Source: JACVRW01 sp963814095
Lineage (GTDB): Bacteria > Actinomycetota > Thermoleophilia > Solirubrobacterales > Thermoleophilaceae
Assembly (NCBI GenBank): GCA_963814095.1
Contig: CAWFBT010000010.1
Span: forward strand, 14,046 to 78,045
Length of the DNA: 64,000 bases
Direction: 5' to 3'
Part shown: one piece after another, positions 52,101 to 59,807 of the stretch
How positions within the stretch are numbered: the stretch's first letter is position 1
Layout of the letters: every line of letters begins with the position of its first letter
The notes under the pieces: generated by a model
The model's database searches: none
What the model was told of the DNA's origin: nothing
Seen by the model: the letters and a program-made list of their open reading frames with translations, nothing else
Position numbers and translations under genes: made by a program

Positions 52101-52286
52101 ATCCGCCGGGCGGCCATCGGGCGCGGGATCCCGTGCATCACGACGATGTCCGGTGCGAGCGCGGCGCAGCGCGCGATCCGCGCCCAGCGGGCGGGCGAGA
52201 CCTCCGTGATCTCGCTGCAGGAGCTGCACGCAGGGCGCGCGGGCATGCCGGGCGAGATCTCCGCCGAGACGCCGCGGAGGGCCTGA
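49173..52286 (+). CDS. carB: Carbamoyl phosphate synthase large subunit
   Basis: 1037 residues. There are two homologous ATP-grasp halves: [20 protein letters not shown] and [20 protein letters not shown] in the first, [20 protein letters not shown] and [20 protein letters not shown] in the second. A C-terminal MGS-like regulatory domain contains [15 protein letters not shown]. It makes carbamoyl phosphate for pyrimidines and arginine. The GTG start lies inside the end of the NTF2-like gene; pyrK overlaps by one base (TGATG). Confidence 0.96.
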   Translation: [1037 protein letters not shown]

Positions 52287-53110
52287 TGGAGCGCACGCTC
52301 GCGCCGCCCGAGCGGCGCGTCGCGCGCGTCTCGGGCGTCGAGCGGCTGGGCTCCTATCACCTGATCGGAGCCGAGGACGCGACCGGCCCGGAGCCCCAGC
52401 CCGGGCAGTTCTACATGCTGAGCTCGGAGCGTGGCTGGGGCGGCCGGGAGGGCGAGCGGCCCTACCTGCCGCGTGCGTTCTCCTACGCGCGCGCACGCGT
52501 GAGCGACGGCGGTGTCGCGCTCGACTTCCTGCTGGAGGTGGTGGGGCCAGGGACGGGCTGTCTGTCGGTACTCGCGCCCGGCGAGGGTCTCGCGCTCGTT
52601 GGTCCGCTCGGGCTCGGCTTCGACCTCGAGGCCCGCGCCGGCAGGGCGCTGCTCGTCGGCGGCGGCATCGGCGTCGCGCCGCTGCTCTGCCTCGAGGAGC
52701 AGCTCGTGCGGGCCCGGCAGGAGGCGCGCGTCCTGCTCGGCTTCCGCACTGCGGGGCACGCCCAGGCCGCGGCCCTGTTCATGGGCGAGCCCGCCGTCGT
52801 GACGGACGACGGCTCGGTCGGCCGCCAGGCATTCGTCACGGAGCTGCTTCGCGAGGAGCTCGACGCCGACCCGGCGGCGCACGTCTTCGCCTGCGGGCCG
52901 CCGCCGATGCTCGAGGCCGTCAGGGCGCTGTGCGCCGAGCGCGAGACGCCGGCGCAGCTCGCGCTCGAGTCCGGCATGGCGTGCGGCTTCGGGGCCTGCT
53001 TCGGCTGCGTCGTGCCGACCCGCGACGGCTACCTGCGCCTGTGCGTGGACGGCCCGGTGCTGAACGCCGAGCGGCTCGAGAGCGCCCTCTTCCCGGGGGC
53101 GGGACACTGA
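52286..53110 (+). CDS. pyrK: Dihydroorotate dehydrogenase electron transfer subunit
   Basis: 274 residues of the ferredoxin-reductase-like family. An FAD domain (PRAFSYARAR), an NAD domain (LLVGGGIGVAPLLCLEEQL) and a C-terminal 2Fe-2S segment with Cys in MACGFGACFGCVVP and YLRLCVDGPV. With PyrD it forms the NAD-dependent type 1B enzyme. It overlaps both neighbours by one base. Confidence 0.93.
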   Translation: MERTLAPPERRVARVSGVERLGSYHLIGAEDATGPEPQPGQFYMLSSERGWGGREGERPYLPRAFSYARARVSDGGVALDFLLEVVGPGTGCLSVLAPGEGLALVGPLGLGFDLEARAGRALLVGGGIGVAPLLCLEEQLVRARQEARVLLGFRTAGHAQAAALFMGEPAVVTDDGSVGRQAFVTELLREELDADPAAHVFACGPPPMLEAVRALCAERETPAQLALESGMACGFGACFGCVVPTRDGYLRLCVDGPVLNAERLESALFPGAGH

Positions 53111-54054
53111 TGGAGCTGTGCGGGGTGCCGCTGCGCGGCCCAGTCCTGAACGGGTCCGGCACCTTCGACGCCATCGCCGCGCGGCGCGCCTTCGGCGACG
53201 CGCTGCTCGAGCGCTTCCCCTTCCACGCGTTCGTCTCGAAGACGATCACCGTCGCGCCGCGAGAGGGCAACCCGCCGCCGCGCCTGTGGGAGACGCCGGC
53301 GGGGCTGATCAACTCGATCGGGCTCCCGAACAAGGGCCTCGAGGGCTTTCTCGCCTCCGACCTGCCGGAGCTCGCCGAGCTGCCCGTCCCGCTCATCGTC
53401 TCCGTGATGGGCTTCAGCCGCGACGAGCTCGCGACGCTCGTCGAGGCGGTCGCGCAGCGTCCCGAGGTGGCGATGATCGAGCTGAACGTCTCCTGCCCCA
53501 ACGTCGAGACCGGGCTCGTGATGGGCGCCGACCCGGCCGAGACCGCCCGCGCGCTGGAGCGCGTGCGCCCGCTCTCCGAGCGGCCGCTGATCGTGAAGCT
53601 GACGCCGAACGCGAGCGAGCCCGAGGCGGTGGCGGCCGCGGCGCAGGAGGCGGGCGCCGATGCCGTGTCGCTGATCAACACGCTCAAGGGCATGGCCCTC
53701 GATCCGGACGGCCGCGGCCACTGGCTCGGCGGCGGCAGCGGCGGGGTCTCGGGCGCTGCCGTGCGTGCGATCGCGCTGCAGCAGGTCTATGCCGTCGCGG
53801 CGCGCGTGACGATCCCGGTGATCGGCATGGGGGGCATCCAGAGCGGGCGCGACGCGCTCGACTTCCTGTCGGCCGGAGCCACGGGGGTCGCCGTCGGGAC
53901 TGAGAGCTTCCGAGACCCGGGCGCGGGCCGCCGGATCGCCGCCGAGCTCGCCGCGCTCGAGGCCCGCGGAGTGGCAGATCGCGGCGCTGCCCCACCTCCC
54001 GAGGTAGGGGTGACCCAAACGGGTGATTCCCCACCGACATTTTTTCGGAGATAG
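53110..54054 (+). CDS. pyrD: Dihydroorotate dehydrogenase catalytic subunit (type 1B)
   Basis: 314 residues, FMN barrel. Substrate and FMN segments are NGSGTFDA, FVSKTITVAPREGNPPPRLW, NVSCPNVETGLV with the catalytic Cys, VKLTPNA and VIGMGGIQSGRDALDFLSAG. The last 20 codons (GVTQTGDSPPTFFRR) leave the usual GC-rich codon use, so the natural end might be nearby but different. pyrF does not follow, although it often does in related operons. Confidence 0.93.
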   Translation: MELCGVPLRGPVLNGSGTFDAIAARRAFGDALLERFPFHAFVSKTITVAPREGNPPPRLWETPAGLINSIGLPNKGLEGFLASDLPELAELPVPLIVSVMGFSRDELATLVEAVAQRPEVAMIELNVSCPNVETGLVMGADPAETARALERVRPLSERPLIVKLTPNASEPEAVAAAAQEAGADAVSLINTLKGMALDPDGRGHWLGGGSGGVSGAAVRAIALQQVYAVAARVTIPVIGMGGIQSGRDALDFLSAGATGVAVGTESFRDPGAGRRIAAELAALEARGVADRGAAPPPEVGVTQTGDSPPTFFRR

Positions 54055-54237
54055 CGGGATGTTCACACTTGCCTGGATGACGGCCGAGGCACCCCAGGTG
54101 AAAACCCCTGCAAACATTGGGAAAACGCTTAACCACCCCAAAGCTGCCTGAAGCTCAGGTCGAGGTCCAGCCGAATTCGCCGTTTTTTTGCGTCTGACGG
54201 CCCGCGGGGCCCGATCAAGCGTGTACTATCGCCGCCC
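54055..54237 (+). promoter_or_regulatory. AT-richer leader region with promoter of the mihF operon
   Basis: 183 bp with clearly lower GC than its surroundings and A-runs (GTGAAAACCCC, GGGAAAACGCTTAACC). It holds a CCTGA-AGC-TCAGG hairpin near 54136-54150, a run of seven T at 54183-54189 that may end the pyr transcript, and TACTAT at 54224-54229 as the -10 of the next operon, eight bases before the mihF ATG. The segment from about 53995 is similarly unusual and could be a structured RNA. Confidence 0.45.
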
Positions 54238-54588
54238 ATGCCGGCCGCTCCCCACTCGCCCGCGAAGTCTCAAACCGCGGGCCTGGCACCCGAGCGCTCG
54301 CTGACCCAGCGGATGGATGCACTCAAGCGAGCCAACGAGATCCGCACTCGCCGGGCGCGCCTCAAGCGCGATCTGAAGGCGGGTCGCGCGCAGATCCACG
54401 GGCTGCTCCTGGACCCGCCCGAGTACCTCGCCACGGCCAAGGTCTTCGACCTGCTGCTGGCGGTCCCGAAGTACGGCCGCGTGAAGGTCAACCGCATTCT
54501 CACCCACTGCCGCATCTCGCCCAGCAAGACGATCGGCGGCCTCTCCGAGCGGCAGCGCAACGAGCTCGTCTCGTACCTGCGCCGATAG
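54238..54588 (+). CDS. mihF: Actinobacterial integration host factor (mIHF)
   Basis: 116 residues; small basic nucleoid protein of actinobacteria, unrelated to proteobacterial IHF. Typical segments are RANEIRTRRARLKRDLKAG, LLDPPEYLATAKVFDLLLAV and the H2TH-type DNA-binding end KYGRVKVNRILTHCRISPSK then TIGGLSERQRNELV. It has a slightly longer N-terminal tail than usual. It starts the conserved mihF-gmk-rpoZ-coaBC operon. Confidence 0.93.
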   Translation: MPAAPHSPAKSQTAGLAPERSLTQRMDALKRANEIRTRRARLKRDLKAGRAQIHGLLLDPPEYLATAKVFDLLLAVPKYGRVKVNRILTHCRISPSKTIGGLSERQRNELVSYLRR

Positions 54589-54611
54589 CCGAGCAGAGCA
54601 CCCCGATCCTG

Positions 54612-55146
54612 GTGGTGACGGGGCCCTCCGGGGTCGGTAAGGGCACCCTCATAAAGGCGCTTCTGGAGCGGGTTCCCGGGCCTCGAGCTGTCCGTCTCGG
54701 CCACCACCCGCAGCCCCCGTGAGGGCGAGCGCAACGGGATCGACTACCACTTCCTGAGTGATGGGGACTTCGATCGCAGGGTCGCCGCGGGGGAGTTCGT
54801 CGAGCATGCCGTTTACGCCGGAAACCGCTACGGGACGCTGCGCACGGAGCTCGCACGGCCCGCGCGCGGGATCGTCCTCGAGATCGACCTGCAGGGGGCG
54901 CGCCAGGTGCGCGAGACGCTGCCGGAGGCGGTGCGGATCTTCATCGAGCCGCCGTCGTTCGAGGCGCTGGAGGAGCGTCTGCGCCGGCGCGCCGCCGACA
55001 CGCCCGAGCAGATCGAGCGCCGGCTCGGCGCCGCACGCGCTGAGCTCGAGGCCGCCTCGGAGTTCGATCACCGGATCGTGAACGACGACCTGGAACGCGC
55101 TTTGCAGGAGCTCACGGCGCTGGTCGCTACCATGTCGTCGGCGTGA
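54612..55146 (+). CDS. gmk: Guanylate kinase (apparent frameshift)
   Basis: Essential enzyme phosphorylating GMP to GDP. The P-loop VVTGPSGVGKGTLIKALLER is intact, but the frame breaks after RVPG. Removing one C near 54681 restores LELSVSATTRSPREGERNGI, then DYHFLSDGDFDRRVAAGEFV and the normal C-terminus IVNDDLERALQEL, 177 residues. The start is probably the GTG at 54612, although the frame is open back to an ATA overlapping the mihF stop. The stop overlaps the rpoZ GTG (GTGA). Because gmk cannot be lost, a sequence error is the best explanation. Confidence 0.88.
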
Positions 55147-55370
55147 TCAAGCCTCGACTAGACAAGCTGCTCGACCAGGTCGACTCCCACTACGCCTGCG
55201 TCCTGGTGTCCGCCAAGCGCGCGCGCCAGATCAACTCGTACTACCACAACCTCGGTGAGGGAACCTTCGACGAGTACCCGCCGCCGATGGTGGAGACGGG
55301 CTCGAAGAACTACCTCAAGATCTCCCTCGAGGAGATCGCCGCGGGCAAGATCAAGTACCGCTACCGGTAG
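55143..55370 (+). CDS. rpoZ: RNA polymerase omega subunit
   Basis: 75 residues; stabilises the beta' subunit. KPRLDKLLDQVDSHYACVLV, SAKRARQINSYYHNLGEG and the Tyr/Pro-rich PPPMVETGSKNYLKISLEEI match actinobacterial omega. The GTG start overlaps the gmk stop. Confidence 0.93.
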   Translation: MIKPRLDKLLDQVDSHYACVLVSAKRARQINSYYHNLGEGTFDEYPPPMVETGSKNYLKISLEEIAAGKIKYRYR

Positions 55371-55379
55371 GCGGCAGCG

Positions 55380-56645
55380 GTGGCGCGCGTCCTGCTCGGT
55401 GTGACCGGCGGGATCGCCGCGTACAAGGCGGTCGAGTTGGTACGCCTGGCCACCAAGGCCGGCCACGCCGTGCGCGTGGTGCAAACCCGCACCAGCCTCG
55501 AGTTCGTGGGCCGCGCCACCTTCGAGGCCGTCACGGGTGCGCCCGTGCTCGTCGACGAATTCGAGTCCGACCCGGCGCGCGGCAGCTATCCGGGCGACCC
55601 GCTTCCCGAGCACGCGCCGATCTCGCACCTCGAGCTGGCGACGCGCGCCGACGTCCTCTGCGTCGCGCCCGCCTCCGCCAACACGATCGCGAAGCTCGCC
55701 CAGGGGCTCGCCGACAACCTGCTCACGAGCTCCGCGCTCGCGTCCGGCGCCCCGCTGGTGGTGGCGCCGGCGATGAACACCCGCATGTACGAGCACCCCG
55801 CCACCCAGCGCAACCTCGAGCTGCTCGGCGAGCGCGGCGCGCGCATCGTCGCGCCGGGCGCGGGCAGCCTCGCGTCGCGCGGCGAGTGGGGGCTGGGCAG
55901 GCTCGCCGAGCCCGCCGAGATCCTCGAGGCGCTCGAGGCGACGCTCGCCGTGGGCGGCCCACTCGACGGCCTGCGCGTGCTCGTGTCGGCCGGCGGCACG
56001 CGTGAGCCGATCGACTCGGTGCGCTACGTGGGCAACCGCTCCTCGGGGCGGATGGGCATCGCCGTGGCGCACGAGGCGGCCCGGCGCGGCGCCGAGGTCA
56101 CGCTCGTGGGCGCGAACGTGTCGCTGCCCATCCCGGCCGGCGTCCGCGCGCTGGCCGTGGGGACCGCGGCCGAGCTCGAGGCCGCGCTGCGAGCCGAGTT
56201 CGGCGCAGCGGACGTGCTCGTGATGGCAGCCGCGCCGGCGGACTTCCGCCCGGCGAGCCCCGACGCCGCCAAGATCGCGAAGAAGGACCGCGACGGTCTC
56301 GTCATCGAGCTCGAGCCGACCACCGACATACTGGCCGCGCTGGCGGGCGAGCGGCGCGCCGGCCAGACGCTCGTCGGCTTCGCCGCCGAGCACGGCGAGG
56401 GCGCCGTCGAGCGCGGCCGCGACAAGCTTGCGCGCAAGGGCCTCGACGCCGTCGTCGTGAACGACATATCGCGCTCGGACATCGGCTTCGACGCCGACCA
56501 GAACGAGGTCACGATCGTGCTGGCCGACGCTGAGCGAGCCGTGGCGCGCGCCCCGAAGGCCGAGATCGCGGGGGCGATCCTCGACGTGGTGCAGGTGCTG
56601 AGGACGAGCGCCGGTGGGCGCAGTACCGTAGAGGGCAGGCCATGA
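55380..56645 (+). CDS. coaBC: Bifunctional phosphopantothenoylcysteine decarboxylase / synthetase
   Basis: 421 residues. The N-terminal CoaC flavoprotein domain has VTGGIAAYKAVELVRLA, the active-site region APASANTIAKLAQGLADNLL and APAMNTRMYEHPATQRN. The C-terminal CoaB domain has VSAGGTREPIDSVRYVGNRS, then SGRMGIAVA and FAAEHGEGAVERGRDKLARK. It carries out two steps of coenzyme A synthesis. GTG start; overlaps the TPR gene by four bases (ATGA). Confidence 0.95.
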   Translation: MARVLLGVTGGIAAYKAVELVRLATKAGHAVRVVQTRTSLEFVGRATFEAVTGAPVLVDEFESDPARGSYPGDPLPEHAPISHLELATRADVLCVAPASANTIAKLAQGLADNLLTSSALASGAPLVVAPAMNTRMYEHPATQRNLELLGERGARIVAPGAGSLASRGEWGLGRLAEPAEILEALEATLAVGGPLDGLRVLVSAGGTREPIDSVRYVGNRSSGRMGIAVAHEAARRGAEVTLVGANVSLPIPAGVRALAVGTAAELEAALRAEFGAADVLVMAAAPADFRPASPDAAKIAKKDRDGLVIELEPTTDILAALAGERRAGQTLVGFAAEHGEGAVERGRDKLARKGLDAVVVNDISRSDIGFDADQNEVTIVLADAERAVARAPKAEIAGAILDVVQVLRTSAGGRSTVEGRP

Positions 56646-57001
56646 GCGAGAGCGCATATGACCTCTTCCAGAAGGGCAGCGAGCTGCTCGAGCGGGGTGA
56701 CTTCATGGCGGCCGCCGTACCGCTCGAGCGGGCACGCGAGCTCGAGCCCGACAAGGGCTCGATCCGCGAGGCCCTCGGCCGCGCCTACTTCCGCTCCTCG
56801 CGCTTCGAGCAGGCCGCCGAGGAGTTCGCCGCCTTGGTCGAGCGCTATCCGGTCAACGACTACGCCCACTTCTGCCTGGGGCGCTCGCTCGAGAAGACGG
56901 GACGGCGCGCCGAGGCGAGCCGTCACGCGGCGCTCGCGGCGCACATGCGCCCCGACCGCAAGGACTACCAGGCCTTCAGGGAGCGTCTGCAGGCGGCGTA
57001 G
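56642..57001 (+). CDS. Small TPR protein
   Basis: 119 residues made of about three tetratricopeptide units: AYDLFQKGSELLERGDFMAA, AVPLERARELEPDKGSIREA, LGRAYFRSSRFEQAAEEFAA and HFCLGRSLEKTGRRAEASRH. Soluble and probably a protein-interaction adaptor. Its position after coaBC is recurrent in this group as far as I recall. The 3' end overlaps the convergent YbjN-like gene by 26 bp. Confidence 0.75.
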   Translation: MSESAYDLFQKGSELLERGDFMAAAVPLERARELEPDKGSIREALGRAYFRSSRFEQAAEEFAALVERYPVNDYAHFCLGRSLEKTGRRAEASRHAALAAHMRPDRKDYQAFRERLQAA

Positions 57002-57389
57002 CCGTGGCCTGAGCGGCGGCGTGCGAGCGCACCGCCACGGCCGCCTCGGCGACCAGGCCCAGCAGGCGGTCGAGCGCCCGCTCGTCCACCGCCGGCGCCG
57101 GCACGTCCGCGTGGATCCAGATGTCGCGCGCGCGGCTGCAGCCGAAGCGCACCATGCGCGTCTGGCGGTTCCACCAGAGCAGCATCCAGGGGTCGAGCGC
57201 GTCCGCAGCGTGGAGCGGCACGGCCTGGACGCGGAGCAGCCCGTCCGCGATCCGCAGCCCGACGTCGAGCGGCTCGCCGCCGAGCTCGTCGCCCGGGATC
57301 GTGATGCCCCACTCGCCGTGGGCGAGCCGCCGCGCCCTCAGCGCGGGCAGCCCGTCCAGGTAGGTCTCGACGGCGTCGACGGCGGCCAC
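56976..57389 (-). CDS. YbjN / type III chaperone-like small protein
   Basis: 137 residues. RLAHGEWGITIPGDELGGEP, VGLRIADGLLRVQAVPLHAA and PWMLLWWNRQTRMVRFGCSR suggest the alpha-beta fold of YbjN and secretion-chaperone-like proteins. The C-terminal helix ERALDRLLGLVAEAAVAV fits. The assignment is tentative; function unknown. It is downstream of the MFS gene on the same strand. Confidence 0.5.
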   Translation of the reverse strand: MAAVDAVETYLDGLPALRARRLAHGEWGITIPGDELGGEPLDVGLRIADGLLRVQAVPLHAADALDPWMLLWWNRQTRMVRFGCSRARDIWIHADVPAPAVDERALDRLLGLVAEAAVAVRSHAAAQATATPPADAP

Positions 57390-57437
57390 CGGCGTGATGA
57401 TGTCAGTGGCCGCCGTCCGTCTTGCGTCCTACGCGGC

Positions 57438-58916
57438 CTAGCGCTCCGGGACGGCCTCGACGGCCGCCGTCGCGCGCTCACGGGATTCGCGCAGCACGCC
57501 CACCGCTGCCACGGCCACGCCGAGCGCCGCGATTGCCGTGACGACCGCGATCCCGGGCCGGAACCCGTCGAGCATCGAGGCCCCGTCGGTGCCGGTCGTG
57601 TTCGCGCTCACGACGGCCGTGACGATCGCGAGGCCGATCGCGCCGCCCACCTGGAACGACGTGTTGACGAGTCCGGACGCAAGCCCCTGCTCGTGGTTGG
57701 CGACGCCCGCGGTCGCCTGGATGTTGAGCGACGGGAAGCAGAGCGCGAACCCGAGCCCGACCAGGATCATGCTCGGCAGGAACACCGTTGCGTACGACAG
57801 CGACTCGCCGATCCGCAGGAACAGCGCATAGCCGATCACGAATGAGATCGCCCCCACCAGGATGATCCTGGCGGTGCCGAACCTATCCACGAGCGGGCCG
57901 ATTCGCGGTGCGCCGAGGGCCACCAGCAGGCCGCCTGGCAGGAACGCGAGCGCGGTCTCGACCGGCGACCAGCCCAGCATCTGCTGCAGGTACAGGGTGC
58001 CGACGAACTGGAACGCCACGTACGCGCCGAAGACGGCCGCCATGCCCAGGTTGGCCCTGACGAGTGAGCCCGAGCGCAGGATGCCGAGCCGCACGAGCGG
58101 ACTCGCGGAGCGCTGCTCGATCGCGACGAAGGCCGCGAGCAGCAGCGCCGCGACGGCGAAGCCGCCGACCGTCTCGACGGCGCCCCAGCCCGCCTCGGGC
58201 GCCTCTACGACGGTCCGCACGAGCAGCAGCATCGCCGCGGTGATCGTGGCCGCGCCGGCGAAGTCGAAGCCGCGCCGCGGCCCCTCTGCCGGGGCGTCCT
58301 TCGCGAGCACGCGCGGGGCCGCCACCAGCAGTGCCAGCGCGATCGGCACCGGCAGCAGGAAGGTCCAGCGCCAGCCCAGCTCGGTCAGGAGGCCGCCGAA
58401 CACGAGTCCGAGCGAGAAGCCGCTCGCGCCGCAGGCCGTGTAGATCGCGAGCGCGCGGTTGCGCGCCGGGCCCTCCGCGAAGGTCGTCGTGATGATCGAG
58501 AGGCTCGCCGGCGCCGTGAAGGCAGCCGCCGCGCCCTTGAGGAAACGGGTGATGACGAGCAGCGTGCCGTCGTCGACGAGCCCGCCGACGACCGACGCGG
58601 CCGTGAAGACCGCCAGCGCGGCGAGCAGCACGCGTCGCCGCCCGAGCAGGTCCGCGAAGCGCCCGCCGAGCAGCAGCAGGCCGCCGTAGCCGAGCACGTA
58701 GCCCGACACGACCCACTGCAGCGTCGAGGTCGAGAGGTCCAGATCCGCGCCAATCGACGGGAGGGCGACGCCGACCATCGAGACGTCGAGCCCATCGAGG
58801 AAGAGCACCCCGCAGAGCACCACGAGCGCACCCCACAGGCGCGCGTCCCATTCCTGGCTCTGTTGGGGGGCGGGGAGGGCGGCGGATCCGCTTTCACTGA
58901 CGTGGGGGGAAGCCAT
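57438..58916 (-). CDS. DHA2-family MFS drug exporter
   Basis: 492 residues with about 14 membrane segments, the EmrB/QacA layout. GVLFLDGLDVSMVGVALPSI at the start carries the D1 signature. LGRRRVLLAALAVF follows helix 2-3, and CGASGFSLGLVFGGLLTELG is antiporter motif C-like. It would export drugs or metabolites using the proton gradient. The ATG at 58916 was chosen over upstream codons that cross the operator region. It is divergent from the MarR-type gene, which probably represses it. Confidence 0.85.
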   Translation of the reverse strand: MASPHVSESGSAALPAPQQSQEWDARLWGALVVLCGVLFLDGLDVSMVGVALPSIGADLDLSTSTLQWVVSGYVLGYGGLLLLGGRFADLLGRRRVLLAALAVFTAASVVGGLVDDGTLLVITRFLKGAAAAFTAPASLSIITTTFAEGPARNRALAIYTACGASGFSLGLVFGGLLTELGWRWTFLLPVPIALALLVAAPRVLAKDAPAEGPRRGFDFAGAATITAAMLLLVRTVVEAPEAGWGAVETVGGFAVAALLLAAFVAIEQRSASPLVRLGILRSGSLVRANLGMAAVFGAYVAFQFVGTLYLQQMLGWSPVETALAFLPGGLLVALGAPRIGPLVDRFGTARIILVGAISFVIGYALFLRIGESLSYATVFLPSMILVGLGFALCFPSLNIQATAGVANHEQGLASGLVNTSFQVGGAIGLAIVTAVVSANTTGTDGASMLDGFRPGIAVVTAIAALGVAVAAVGVLRESRERATAAVEAVPER

Positions 58917-58927
58917 CGTCGAACAGT

Positions 58928-58956
58928 ACATGCATGTGCATCTAATGTTCGTACAT
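58928..58956. promoter_or_regulatory. Probable MarR operator in the divergent MFS/marR promoter region
   Basis: ACATGCATGT is a perfect 10-bp palindrome (58928-58937), followed by ATGT-N4-ACAT (58945-58956). The whole 88-bp region is much richer in AT than the genes on either side. Two inverted repeats between divergent regulator and exporter genes is the usual design for a MarR-type operator. Confidence 0.6.
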
Positions 58957-59004
58957 CTTTTGTTAAGAGCAATATTTGACCGCGTTCGGTACCCTCGCAG
59001 GGTC

Positions 59005-59382
59005 ATGGCCGTCACCGGCAAGGGGACTCAAAGTGCGCGCTGGCACGAGCTGCTCGACAGTCACGCGCGTGTGAGCGGCGCGCTCGAGCGAGCGCTCCAG
59101 ACTGAGCACGGCCTCGGAGTCAGCGAGTTCGAGGTGCTCGACCGGCTCGCGGAGGCCGACAAGGATCAGCGCCGCATGCAGGAGCTCGCCGACTCGGTGC
59201 ACCTGAGCCAGAGCGCTCTGTCGCGCCTGATCGGCCGGCTCGAGGGGGAGGGGCTGGTCTCGCGCGTGATCTGCTCGAACGACCGGCGTGGCATCTTCGC
59301 CTGCCTGACCGACGCGGGCCGCGCCCGCCACGACGAGGCGCTCCCGACGCAGCGCCGCGTCCTCGAAGAGCAGCTCGGCTGA
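59005..59382 (+). CDS. MarR-family transcriptional regulator
   Basis: 125 residues with a winged helix: HELLDSHARVSGALERALQT, LGVSEFEVLDRLAEAD, the recognition helix LADSVHLSQSALSRLIGRLE, and the wing RVICSNDRRGIFACLTDAG. It probably controls the divergent exporter and itself, responding to a small aromatic or toxic compound. The ATG at 59005 is chosen; upstream codons overlap the operator. It is two bases from dtd. Confidence 0.85.
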   Translation: MAVTGKGTQSARWHELLDSHARVSGALERALQTEHGLGVSEFEVLDRLAEADKDQRRMQELADSVHLSQSALSRLIGRLEGEGLVSRVICSNDRRGIFACLTDAGRARHDEALPTQRRVLEEQLG

Positions 59383-59384
59383 GA

Positions 59385-59807
59385 GTGCGCGCGCTCGTGC
59401 AGCGCGTGAGCGAGGCGGCCGTCAGCATCGACGGCCGCGAGCACGCGCGCATCGGGCCGGGCCTGCTCGTGCTGCTGGGGGTGCACCGCGGGGACGGCCC
59501 CGAGCAGGCGGACCGCATCGCCCGCAAGCTGCTCGCGCTCAGGATCTTCGAGGACGCGCAGGGCAAGATGAACCTCGACGTCGGGCAGGCGGGCGGCGAG
59601 CTCCTGTGCGTGAGTCAGTTCACGCTCTACGGCGATGCGCGCAAGGGCAACCGGCCGAGCTTCGTCGATGCGGCGCCGCCCGATCAGGCGGAGCCGCTCT
59701 ACGAGCGGGTGCGCGAGACGCTGGGAGCCGCGGGTGGCGTGTTCGGCGCGCGCATGCAGGTCTCACTGACGAATGACGGGCCGGTCACGCTTCTCCTGGA
59801 AGCGTGA
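59385..59807 (+). CDS. dtd: D-aminoacyl-tRNA deacylase
   Basis: 140 residues; removes D-amino acids mischarged on tRNA. MRALVQRVSEAAVSIDGREH, the active-site SQFTLYGDARKGNRPSF and the second motif TNDGPVTLLLE (usually NxGPVT) are present. It probably shares a transcript with the MarR gene, and its 3' end overlaps the convergent TetR gene by 23 bp. Confidence 0.94.
   Translation: MRALVQRVSEAAVSIDGREHARIGPGLLVLLGVHRGDGPEQADRIARKLLALRIFEDAQGKMNLDVGQAGGELLCVSQFTLYGDARKGNRPSFVDAAPPDQAEPLYERVRETLGAAGGVFGARMQVSLTNDGPVTLLLEA

Noticed and set aside
50454..52496. A 680-codon minus-strand open frame
   Set aside because: Shadow of carB; composition typical of the complement of GC-rich codons.
54598..54760. 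Programmed frameshifting in gmk
   Set aside because: No slippery heptamer or downstream pseudoknot-like feature is evident, and similar slips occur in unrelated genes throughout the window, so sequence error is more likely.
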